This document shows, piece by piece, positions 54,081-64,000 of a DNA stretch of 64,000 bases. The notes beneath the pieces are model-generated. The model worked only from the letters and a program-made list of their open reading frames with translations, made no database searches and was not told the DNA's origin. The stretch lies in NCBI GenBank assembly GCA_023614405.1, contig CM042687.1:240896292-240960291 (forward strand), written 5' to 3'. The stretch is from Avena insularis. Its lineage: Eukaryota; Streptophyta; Magnoliopsida; Poales; Poaceae. The position numbers and the translations under genes were made by a program. Every line of letters begins with the position of its first letter. Positions within the stretch are counted from its first letter, which is position 1.

Positions 54081-56692
54081 CACTACAAGGATTTGGGTCT
54101 ATTGCAACAAAATTATTTGTCGCAATATGTGCCGATTTGTGGAAATATGTACCTATTGCCACGAAATGTCGTTTGTTGGCAAACGTTGCAATTAAACACA
54201 TGGTAATAGGCTATCGCAACGAAAAATTAATTGTGGCAGTAAAGCGTTCTATTGCAACAACAATGCGGCCAATTGCCACATTTTCCTCCATGGCAACATC
54301 CACTTATCACCACAATTTGGTTTGTGGATATAACTTAATGCAGCATATGAATAAAACGTTGCAATTACTAGTTTGTGGCGATAGACATTTGTGGCAATAT
54401 TCAATGGCAACGACGCATGTTTCATGGCGCGTGCTCTTTCGTGGCAATAACCAATCGTGTCAATAACATATGACAACAACTCTTGTTTTGTAGCATTAGC
54501 CATTTTGCCACGGACAATTAGCCTCGTGGCATTAACTTATTGCAACAAACATTTCACTCGTGCCGATAAACAGTTACTGCAACAATCAATTTTTCTGTAG
54601 CAAGAAGCTATTGCGGCAATTTAAACTTTTCGTGGCGATACTCCATTTCAACAAAAAACAGTTCCGTGGCGCCAAATACTTATCGCAGCAAAACAGTTCT
54701 GTGGCACCAAATACTTATCGCAGCGGGCAAAACTGTTTGTAGCAAGAAGCTTCCGCAATAATGTGAAGTTTTCGTGGCGATACTCTATTTCAACAAAGCT
54801 TTATTTCGTGGCACCAAGTAGTTATCGTAATATGCAGAAAAATTACGGTGACAAGTTATTGCAACAATATAAAGTTCTTTGTTGCTACATCCTAGCACAA
54901 CAAAGCATGTATGCGTGGCGACTGATATTTGTCACAACATTATATTTTTTTTGGTGCAAAGCAATAGTAACCGAAAGTGAATTGTGGCAATAGGCTATCG
55001 CAATTATAAAAAAAATACGGCCATTCAATTACGAAATTCAAAACAATAGGTATATATACAAATAATAATTCTCATAGCAAAGATCCATCAAATGAAACTT
55101 CAATAAAGTGTAGCCATCCTAATTAACTGCCAGGTCTCGCAGCAATGCAGCGTGCCCCTGCCCGGCAACCATCGACAAGCAACGCTCTCGTGTAAGCTAC
55201 TAGACAAGGGGCGGACCTGCGCCCCGGCCTGCCGGGGCTATAGCCTGGGTCACGGCCCTTACAAGACAGGTAATCTACCTAGAAATTTATCGGAAATTCT
55301 ACTCCCCAAATGCTTAGCCGCTGTAGCTATGCCCGAACGACCATGGCTAAAATTTCATTTCCATGGCCTGATGGATTAGTGCACATCATACTTGTTTGCA
55401 CCGGCACATCCGGGAGTGACTATCTGGTTTCCGATTGGCCGTTGCGTCCAGTTTTCCGGTATCTTGTCCCGCTTTGTTTCTAGTTTACCGGTAATATTTC
55501 TAATCATTTTATTTTGTTATAATTTTCTCAATTTTTGAAATCAGGTATTAGCCAATTAGCAATTGACTGATTTTAGTCAATCTGATTCTATAGATGTGGA
55601 ACATGAAGGAAACACAGTTGAATTTTTCATCAAAATCTGTGATTACTTCTCTTTCATCTTCATAAAATGCCAATTCTCTCGACTCAGTATCAATTGAGGA
55701 GCTAGATGTAAATAATAGACACTTATAGAAAGGGCTAACTAGTTGGTCCTACGAAACTAACTGCCCACCATACTTTAAGATTTCAGAGAAATGGTTCAAA
55801 AGGTATGTAATTGGATGGAATTTAGGATTACTATAAAGACAGTGCTACTTTAATCTTTTTTACTTAAGTAACCATGGACCAAAATTTGGTAGCTAATTCT
55901 ATTGTTGGGAAGACCGCTACAGTTATATTTCACCAGGATTTTTAGCATTATGGTTTAGCCCTGGTCATAGCTGAATCCTGGTTCCTCCATTGCTACTAGT
56001 TCTCATGTTATGTTTGTGTCTGACTGGCTTGATCTTTATTTTCGAAGTGAATTCAACTTAGTATTAGTTAAATGAGCGTATTTGGTTATTTCTCAAAGAG
56101 AAATACGGTTTTGAGTGTATTTTCTTTTCCAGATGGTTGACCTACGAACCATTCTAGTGGCATTGGTTTGCAAGTCATTATGCTACTAGAAAATCACCAT
56201 TGCCTGGACCATTGTGCAATCAAGCCAAGCCAACATTAACATGTAGACCATGTTCTTAAAACATTTTTTAGACCGAATGTTCTAAATAAAATTAAGATGT
56301 ACCATCACCATATAACCATCATAAATAGTTTCGTGTGTTTTCCTATCCTACATTCCAAATGGCTAACTTCTCTAAAACCCACATTTTCTATTTCTATAGG
56401 ATTTCAGAGGTATGTCATCTCAATTCCTGTGATTTTCTATTCCTAAGTAATTTCAAGCTGTGATTTTCCTTTTCCAAATGCACAAGCCACCGTTATTACA
56501 ACACCAAGGTGTTGTTGCAATACACGTCCTCTATTGGAACAAAAAAGGTAGTTACCGCGACGAAACTAAATTGTGGCAATATGTGGAGGCTATTGCCACA
56601 AACGGGAATCTCATGGTGATATTGCATTCTATTGCAACAAAAACTATCTATTGCAATAATTATTGTTGCAATAGACCAGATTTCTTGTAGTG
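54081..56692 (+). mobile_element. Non-autonomous CACTA transposon, TSD GTG/ATG
   Basis: The ends are CACTACAAGGATTTGGGTCT and, reverse-complemented, CACTACAAGAAATCTGGTCT: CACTA-type inverted repeats. The 3-bp flanks are ATG (54078-54080) and GTG (56693-56695). The undisturbed repeat copy (GGGGCGTGACTCG near 53415) shows GTG was the target, so the left copy has one change. Both subterminal zones (about 54095-55010 and 56480-56680) are dense in TTGCAACAA-like and GTGGCAA/GTGGCGA-like motifs, typical of CACTA subterminal repeats. The middle (55030-56450) has no transposase. Open frames such as 54068-54466 are products of the repeats. Confidence 0.88.
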
Positions 56693-56736
56693 GTGACTCG
56701 TGGAAAATATGGTATACGGTTGCACCACGAGATGAG
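56693..56736 (+). repeat. Remainder of the second tandem-repeat copy
   Basis: GTGACTCGTGGAAAATATGG and the following bases match 53417-53459 of copy 1. The fragment is trapped between the CACTA end and the copia LTR. The last five bases, ATGAG (56732-56736), would be the copia target duplication, but the right partner is outside the window. Confidence 0.8.
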
Positions 56737-58385
56737 TGAAGGGAATATGCCCGAGAGGCAATAATAAAATGGTTATTATCGAATTGTGATAAATATTTAT
56801 TTTGCATGCTATAATTGTATTAATATGGAAACGTTAATACATGTGTGTTTAGTAAACAAAAAGGAAGTTCCTAGTTATGCCTCTCTCATAAACTAGCTCG
56901 TTGATTAACAAGATGATCAAGGTTTCCTGATCATGGACATTGGATGTTGTTAATAATGAGGTCACAACAATAGTGTAATGATGTGATGAACATTCATCCG
57001 AAGTATATCATTACGATCAAAGTCATTGAGTTTATATTGTTATAACAACTTACGAAGTGATCCTAATCCTTAGACCATGAGATCATGTCAATCACTAACA
57101 CCGGCAGAGTTTCTTGATAACATCAAACGTCACACCGTAACAGGGTGATTATAAAGATGGGTTCAGAACTACTAAAGTGATATGTTGAGGCCCATGGATT
57201 GAGAGTGGAATTTGTTCATCCCAATGACGGATAGATATGCTCTGGGCCCTCTCGGTGATACCACATTGATTAGCTTTTAAGCAAGTGATTTGATCACTAT
57301 AATGTTATATCACGGGAACGAGAAAAGAGTGCATGTCAGTAACGGAATCAAACTAGGTATGGAGATACCGATGATCGAATCTCAGACATGTAATATATCG
57401 CGAAACAAAAGGATTAAGATAATAGCATAAAAGGTTCCGACGATCACAAGAAAGTCATCGTTGAATGTATGGGAATCAGTATGGGTCTTCAGATCCCGCT
57501 TCTGATTATTGATCCGAGAGGGGTCTCGATCATGTCCGCATTATTTGTGAACCGTATGGTGACACACTTAAGAGACACCGACATCCATTTGGAGCTAAAG
57601 TTTGATGCCTGAAAGAATAACAAGCGGAGGAATTTATTTCACTAGATACTGAAACGGGTTTTTGGGTGAAATTGCAGAAAGTGTTTCTCCATGTGAAATG
57701 AAATACTAGCAAGGGGTTATATGTGAATGTTTATCATTAAAGTAATTGACAAAATTTTGAATAAATAAAAGGAGTTTTATTTAATAAGAGTTTGCATTAA
57801 ATTTGGTGGAAATTTAATGGGAATTTGAGTGGGTTTTTGAGTGGAGGGAATTGAAAGGCATTTGAGTGAGTGGAGTGTCCACCCACATGAATGTGGAAGA
57901 GGTGGGGGCATCCCCCATGGCTGGGATCCATGCCCCTTGGGTGCCCCCCCTATCCCCTATAAAGGCCCCCTCTCATCCTCTCAAAGTACACCTCCTCATG
58001 AAGGATATCTCTCCCCCTCTAGTATTTATCCCCCATGGTCTCGGACTAGAGAGATACATGTTCCCGATGGCTTTTTGGCAAGAAAGAGTTGTGATTCCGC
58101 TGCATCGCTAGAGCGAGGAGGCGGAGTTTTCTCGGTGCCTCGGACGTGTGTGCGAGCATGGATGCACCGCTAGTTTGCGGCGCTAGGACTTCCTCTCGAT
58201 CTTGAGATCAGAAAGAGATCATCTACATCGACCACGAGTTTGAACTTGTTAAGCTTTGTCGGTCTTCAAGGGTATATTCTCTATGGATATACATCCGCCC
58301 GTTGTTTGTATCTAGTAGATAGATCTTGGTACATAGTTGTTCCCATCGTAGGAATTTTTTTGTTTTCTATGCTGCGAACCCTACA
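56737..58385 (+). repeat. 5' LTR of the copia element
   Basis: This 1649-bp LTR starts TGAAGGGAATATGC and ends AACCCTACA, with a TATA box TATAAAGG at 57958-57965. It aligns with the solo LTR 10483-12137 (1655 bp) and with 63309-64000. Open frames at 57841-58173 and 57866-58111 lie in the transcribed part of the LTR and show no domain. Confidence 0.9.
57958..57965 (+). promoter_or_regulatory. TATA box of the copia 5' LTR
   Basis: TATAAAGG sits in a C-rich setting, conserved in position with TATAAAAG of the solo LTR (11709-11716). Confidence 0.6.
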
Positions 58386-58386
58386 G

Positions 58387-58396
58387 TGGTATCAGA
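58387..58396 (+). other. Primer-binding site of the copia element
   Basis: TGGTATCAGA, one base after the LTR end, is complementary to initiator tRNA-Met. The next bases (TCC) deviate from the full 12-base match. Confidence 0.8.
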
Positions 58397-60639
58397 TCCG
58401 GATATATGCGTAGATGCTTTGCACGGGTAGTACACATATGAGTATGTGGGCGATGATGATCATATTATTTCTTCTTGGTTGTACTTTGGATATTGGTGGC
58501 ATAGTGGGATGAAGCGGCCCGGACAAACTTTACATGTCCTTGCACATGAGACCTATTCCACGCTTGACATGCAACTAGTTTTGCATAAGTGGCTAGCGGG
58601 TGTCTGTCTCTCCTACTATAGTCAATATCTAATTTGCAACGAGTTGTCAACAATGTTGTTATCCTTGTTGTGGTTCATGTTCGTAGGTAAGAATGGTTCT
58701 ATCTTCGAAAGCCCTAAGAAACGTAAAACTTGCAATGGATAAATTAGAGGTGTCTAGTTTAGATTGTTGCTGGGCTAGTGTTATGATATGGTGATGTTGT
58801 AAGTAGAAGTATGATATGATACTCTTACAAAACACATAACGTGTAAGTTCCATAGACCTTGGCATTACACATAGAGGTATGATAGTGATCATACTACGGT
58901 TCACATGATGGAGATCATATGCGGGAACCATATAATGTCACTTACAACCATGTGATGTTTGATTGCATCTTATATTGCTTGTTTGGCGTTTTATTGGAAT
59001 AATAAGATGATCCCTCATTTAAATATCAAGATAATAATGTGTTCTTCCTTAAGTATACACCGATTATGTTTCGTCGCTCCAAGACATCACGTGATGATCG
59101 GGTGTTCTTGGATCCACGATCATATTTCGGGTGTAAGACAGTTACACATGCGAATACTAAGGTTCTTACTTGGCGAGCCTAGCATGTATAGACATAGCCT
59201 CGGAACACGGACCGGAAGGTTAAGTATGAGTCATATGAAAGATATGATGCCCATTTGATGCTCGCCTTTGAAGCTACACCAACTCACGTGATGATCAAAC
59301 TTGGTATAGTGGATTTGGTTCATGTAATCACCAAAGAGACACGAGGGATGTCATTTTTGAGTGGGAGTTTATTTCTAATTTGGATTAGAAGAACTCAATT
59401 TATCATAAATTAAATCAAAGTGAATTTGCATAATTTGTTATAGTCATTGGCATTCGTTCACCACCATATGCTTAGTTGTAATTGAGATAATAGAACTATA
59501 GAATTCTGGATATTTACTTTACGAACTGGTATCGTATTGTGTTGAGTGTCAATCTAAAGTTTAAAGTTCTATTGCAAACTTTTAGCAAACTCTGTTTACT
59601 CCATGAAATTTGATAATTAGTATTAAATCGACAGTAACAATTCCAGTCTTAGTATCTAAAGTATCCTGTTTGCCTCCATGATTCTTGATTTAAATATCGA
59701 GATAATCTAGGTGCTGAAAGAATTGTTTCATAAACCATCATGTGTGACAGATGTAACGATATCTAAAACAATGTTTTGGCTGCAATATGATAGAGTATAA
59801 TGTATGTTCTCATATTGGATGAGAATTTTCAAAGGTTGGATATGCTAGACATCCTAATCATCCAAAAGGGTTTTGGAAAGCAATGTTATACTCACGATTC
59901 GTCTTTATAAGCTACATTAGCTTGATCATGAAAGTCATCATGATAAGGATGAATAGAAGATATATGCAAAGTGTTTACTACACTAAAATATTACTAAAGA
60001 ATGGATTTTGAAAGAATGCCGATCATTTTGATGATCGTGATCTACTTCAAAGTGCAAGTCTAAAGGTATTATTATTTGAATATACATGCTTTGGACTATG
60101 TGTCATGTATATGCCGCCACTTTTGATGTTGATAGATTCTTTTAAAAGGAAAAAGGAAATGCTGAAAGAGAATCTACAAAATATATTTGGCAGAAAAGAA
60201 AAGATTGGAAATATCCAATTTAGGTATATAGATGATATACACGTTATGGTTGTATTCTTTGCTTGTTAAACAATGTGGTTCTTGGGTATTGGATACCAAA
60301 TTAGTTGGATGAAATTTCATAAGGAACGACACAATTCATAAACCATAATGGCCTACATAACTAGAAAGAGAATATGTGATGATGTTCATCGAAAACAAAC
60401 AAACCGTTGTTTGTATTTCTCGTTGACATCAAAGCTTGACTTCAAGATTTGTTTTAATAATTGTTATTTAAATCAAGTATTATGAGAACAAAGGTTGTTC
60501 AAATAATTACCGTATTCCATATAAGATGGATGATTTACATATCTATTTGGAGAAATCACATCCATAAAGCTAATGCTAAAATGTCGCAAGGCAAATGATT
60601 GGAAGATCACTTATGAAGTGACATCACCCTTTAAATTAT
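58397..60639 (+). other. Copia leader and unreadable gag region
   Basis: There are about 2.2 kb of AT-rich sequence. The frames at 58446-58742 and 58959-59258 have no domain. A gag protein would be expected about 59350-60600, but frames are too broken to identify it. The phrase GGGAGTTTATTTCTAATTTGG near 59363, before the gag position, is typical of related copia leaders. Confidence 0.45.
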
Positions 60640-61230
60640 ATTGGAAAGAAAACATGAAGAAACTCCATTTTCATGGATTTTTGGAGTATTTGATTTGATC
60701 AAGTGACGCTTGTGAGACTTTCCTCAGGATAAATTAAACTTCGTTCAAAGGCCAAAGAAGAACGATCGACTAAATTATTGGAATTTATACATATCGATGT
60801 ATGTAGTCCATTATGTGTAGTCGTAAGCGATGGAATTCAACTTCATATGATTTCTCCAAAAATTTGAGTGAATATTCACTTAATGAGAAAGAAGTATGAA
60901 ATATTTGAAAATGTTCAAAGACTTTCAAGATGAAGTGGAAAATCATTGTAACAAGAAAATAAATTGTTTATGATTTTATCATAAGGCATTTATTTGAGTT
61001 GCAAGTGTAACAAGAAAATAAATGATTTATGATTTTATCATAAAGGGATTTATTTGAGTTACAAGTTTAGCAAAAACACCTAGATTTGCATCTCCCGAAA
61101 CACCATAGGAATATGGAGTGTTTGAGATTTGTAATGAAACCTTGTGTGACATGGTTGGATCAAAGGTGTTCTTTATAAAACTGCCATTATGTTTTAAAAA
61201 GATTAAAAGCTTTAGAGAGTACCGCTTTTA
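60640..61230 (+). pseudogene. Copia pre-integrase and integrase remnant
   Basis: Scattered frames give MKKLHFHGFLEYL (pre-integrase zinc-binding part, near 60655), KLLEFIHIDVC (first catalytic Asp block, near 60775) and, near 61125-61190, pieces fitting the conserved block after the catalytic Glu. Stops and frameshifts occur every few dozen bases. A tandem near-duplicate of about 62 bases is seen at 60948-61003 and 61006-61065 (AACAAGAAAATAAAT, then TATGATTTTATCATAA). Confidence 0.65.
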
Positions 61231-61534
61231 CACTCAAAATAGCTCCCTATTGATCCGTTGAAATGACACCATGAAAGTTATGGTTTGGGGTAAAACCCAA
61301 ATTGTCGGTTCTAAAATTCTGGTATCCTAAGCATAAGTAAGATGTTTACAACCAAAGTCAGATGAGCATGTCTTTGTAGGTTATTTCGAATAACCATTGG
61401 ATATTCCTCCATAACACTGAGAACAAAAGGGTTTGTCCCTTGAAATGTGAAGTTTCTTGAAAAAAGGAATTTTTTGCAAAAGTTAAGTGGGAGGACAATA
61501 GAACTATGATAAGGTTAACGAACCTTAGCTAAAT

Positions 61535-62400
61535 GTGCTGAGATGTGCAGCTCCGGAAATCGTTCCAAAGGCTGCCATAATTCTCATAGCTTATGTGCCT
61601 CAAAGGTTGTGGTCACGGAGATCTAAGTTCTTATTGAACCAAGTCGGTCGGATAAACAATCAAATACTGAGATTTAAGAGTAAATCATTATTGTTTAACA
61701 ATGATGAACCGACTACATGCAAAGAAGCGATGATGGGCCCTGACTTCGTCAAATGGTTTGAAGCCATAAAATCCGTGATAGTTCCATACATGAGAAATGA
61801 AGTTTTGAACTTGGAAGACCCTCCGGAAAGGTGTAAAAACCTATCGGTCGTTTTTGGATCTATAAAGAAACAGACATGGATGTTTCACATCTATGAAATA
61901 ATCGACATATCGGTAAAGTATTTTACGACAATGTTCAAGGAGTTGACTATGAGAAGATTTGATCTTTCATAGCGATATTTAGTCTGGACGGATTAAAGTA
62001 GCAACCACTATATATAATTTGGTATATGGTTGATGAATAAACAAAACAAAATTCTTCTAAAATAATGGTTACCTAGGACGTGTGCATGACACGGTCCAAA
62101 GAGTTTTGTTAATTCAAAGGATGCTAAAAGTGCATGCAAACTTCAATGGTTGAAGTAAGCATCGCGGAGTTGGAATCTTCACCATGATGAAACTGTTAAA
62201 GAAGTTTAATTTCATTAGGAGACGATGAAGATGCTTGCATTTGCAAGAAATTAAGTGGGAGCGCTAAGACATATTTCTAATACATTATGTGGAGGACATC
62301 TTGTTGATTGAAAATAATGTATGTTTTATTGACAAAGGTTAAGAATTTCATTTCGATGAAAGACTTAGGCAAAACCCAAATATTTAGCATGAATGTCTAT
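61535..62400 (+). pseudogene. Copia reverse transcriptase remnant
   Basis: The longest frame (61535-61972) contains DEPTTCKEAMMGPDFVKWFE, the conserved start of copia RT. Later pieces are KSACKLQWLK (near 62127), SRSWNLHHDETVK (near 62165) and a YVDD-motif region reading YVEDILLIENN (near 62288), so the second Asp of the motif is Glu. Frameshifts separate all pieces. Confidence 0.75.
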
Positions 62401-62639
62401 AGTGGGTAGACTGTGACGCTAATATGTTTGTGCCAAACGTACATATATGAGATATTGAGGAAGTTCAATATAGAAACGACAAGAAACGGTTCTTGTCGTA
62501 TGGAAAGGAATTGAATCAAGATTCAAGTGTATCGACACTTGATAAGTGAAACAAGATTCAAGTGCTTTGACACTTGATGAGTGAAATCACAAGGATGTTT
62601 TGATCAATCATACCATGATATGTACGCATCCAGATATGT

Positions 62640-63296
62640 CCTATGATCTAAGTGTTATGAGCATATACCAGAATGAATCATAAAATGATCATTGGACGAT
62701 AGTGAGGATATTCTTATGATCTTTTGGAAGAACTAAGAATATATTTGTGTAGAGGTGACTAACAATTACAAATAGTTCACTGTAAAGCATTACATTGATA
62801 CTAGTTTTGTCACAAGATACAAATTAAGTTTATCTCAATTTAAACTATGGGTGGCACAATGTAATGGAAAGAAAGTTTCCATGATGGATTTGGATGAATT
62901 CCAAAGTTAAGACATTATGACAGATACTACAACAAAAAGGGCTAAGTATATGACTGCTATAGTAGTAGCAAAGGAGGGCATTTGTGTCAAGTAGTTTGTT
63001 ATCAAACTAAGGCGTGGTTCGCAACGGGCTAACACCAAAGATATATTGTACGACAATAGTATCGACATGATTTAACCCCAAGGAACTAAAGGTCTCACCA
63101 AAAGACCAAATTTATATAATGCTATCTCATTGGAGAATGAGTGATGTGTGAAGACGCAAAGACATGTAAATACACACGGACCTGAAGCGTTAGATCCGTA
63201 GATTATGTTAACCACTTGCAGTTGCGTATGTGGAACACCAGAAAGCTATAGGTGTTCAATACGCAAAGTTTCTAAACTAGATTATTATCTCTAGTG
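62640..63296 (+). pseudogene. Copia RNase H region remnant
   Basis: This position matches RNase H between RT and the polypurine tract. Only short patches are readable (for example around 62850-62900 and 63180-63230). It is identified by order more than by motif. Confidence 0.45.
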
Positions 63297-63307
63297 CAAG
63301 TGGGAGA
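63297..63307 (+). other. Polypurine tract of the copia element
   Basis: CAAGTGGGAGA lies directly before the 3' LTR start (63309), the usual site and style of a copia polypurine tract. Confidence 0.75.
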
Positions 63308-63308
63308 C

Positions 63309-64000
63309 TGAAGGGAATATGCTCGAGAGGCAATAATAAAGTGGTTATTATCGTATTCCTTATTTGTGATAAATGTTTATTTTCCATGCTATAATTGTAT
63401 TAATACGGAAACGTTAATACATGTGTGTTTAATAAACAAAAAGGAAGTTCCTAGTTATTCCTCTCTCATAAACTAGCTCATTGATTAACAAGATGATGAA
63501 GGTTTCCTGATCATGGACATTGGATGTTGTTAATAACGACGTCACAACATTAGTGTAATGATGTGATGAACATTCATCTGAAGTATAGCATTACGATCAA
63601 AGTCATTGAGTTTATATTGATATAACAACTTATGAAGTGATCCTAATCCTTAGACCATGAGATCATGTCAATCACTAACACCAGAAGAGTTTCGTGATAA
63701 CATCAAACGTCACACCATAACTGGGTGATTATAAAGATGGGTTCAGAACTACTAAAGTGATATGTTGAGGCCCATGGATCGAGAGTGGAATTTTTTCATC
63801 CCGATGACGGATAGATATGCTCTGGGCCCTCTCGGTGATATCACATTGATTAGCTTGCTAGAAAGTGATTTTATCACTAGAATGTTATATCACGGTAACG
63901 AGAAAAGAGTGCATGTCAATAACAAGATCAAACTAGGTATGGAGATACCGATGATCGAATCTCAGACATGTAATATATCACGAAACAAAAGGATTAAGAT
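63309..64000 (+). repeat. 3' LTR of the copia element, partial
   Basis: This starts TGAAGGGAATATGCTCGAGAG and aligns with 56737-57410 with scattered substitutions and few small indels. It continues beyond the window. One indel: CGTATTCCTTATTTGTGA here against CGAATTGTGA in the 5' LTR. Confidence 0.88.

Larger units (their letters stand above)
56737..64000 (+). mobile_element. Copia LTR retrotransposon, decayed, cut by the window end
   Basis: The 5' LTR is at 56737-58385, PBS at 58387, the internal region to 63308, and the 3' LTR from 63309 onward. Pol order is copia-type, with integrase (60640-61230) before RT (61690-62400) and RNase H (about 62640-63290). The LTRs are close to each other and to the solo LTR at 10483-12137, yet the coding region has no long open frame. 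The family is related to the Angela/BARE-like copia LTR type by its start, with an exact family not determined. Confidence 0.88.

Noticed and set aside
1..64000. tRNA, rRNA, CRISPR arrays, operons or bacterial features
   Set aside because: No clover-leaf candidates, conserved rRNA stretches, regularly spaced short repeats with unique spacers, or operon-like gene runs were seen. Introns, LTRs and plant transposon genes identify nuclear plant DNA.

Overview
The window is nuclear DNA from a grass, most likely a Pooideae/Triticeae-type genome. I infer this from the element types: long-LTR Ty3/gypsy elements of Tekay/Del and Athila type, a copia family whose LTR resembles the Angela/BARE group, CACTA elements, Mutator-like elements and a PIF/Harbinger element with a Myb/SANT gene. 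Almost all of it is transposable-element sequence. Introns, TATA boxes inside LTRs, tRNA-primer sites and target-site duplications (TSDs) all point to a plant, and nothing looks bacterial. The only recognisable non-transposon gene is a SINA/SIAH-type E3 ubiquitin ligase gene, which is broken.

Layout, left part. 1-1681 is a partial LTR. 1682-9269 is a minus-strand Athila-lineage element (protease, gag, PBS, 1.4-kb LTR). Inside it sits an odd unit at 3257-7717: two LTRs in inverted orientation around an internal region with a plant retroelement ORF, flanked by the 5-bp duplication ATTAC. 9306-9479 is an unidentified ORF end. About 10281-19109 is a decayed Mutator-like element (MULE): a mudrA-type transposase gene on the plus strand with two internal tandem-repeat blocks, two minus-strand GRF zinc-finger genes and one further small ORF. 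It carries a solo copia LTR (10483-12137, TSD CTGGT). A half MITE lies at 19359-19480.

Middle. The SINA-like gene (minus strand) is cut in two. Its 3' part is at 19568-20130 and its 5' part at 52285-52410. The 32,154 bp between them are a four-level nest: a Tekay/Del-type element RLG-A (20131-52284), with a non-autonomous Athila-type element RLG-B (31610-50633) in its 5' LTR, a Harbinger element (36059-47093) in RLG-B's protease gene, and a non-coding, large-LTR retroelement (38142-46966) in the Harbinger. Removing one TSD copy puts the two SINA parts in the same reading frame.

Right part. 52921-54080 is a 662-bp tandem duplication of unknown sequence. Its second copy is interrupted by a 2.6-kb non-autonomous CACTA element (54081-56692) and then by a decayed full-length copia element (56737 to the window end) of the same family as the solo LTR.

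How it fits together. No element shows an intact open reading frame set. The internal regions carry frameshifts and stops, whereas LTR pairs remain clearly alignable. The nesting gives a relative order: SINA gene, then RLG-A, then RLG-B, then Harbinger, then the large-LTR element. Family names beyond lineage level, exact element ages and the outer ends of the MULE could not be settled by reading alone.
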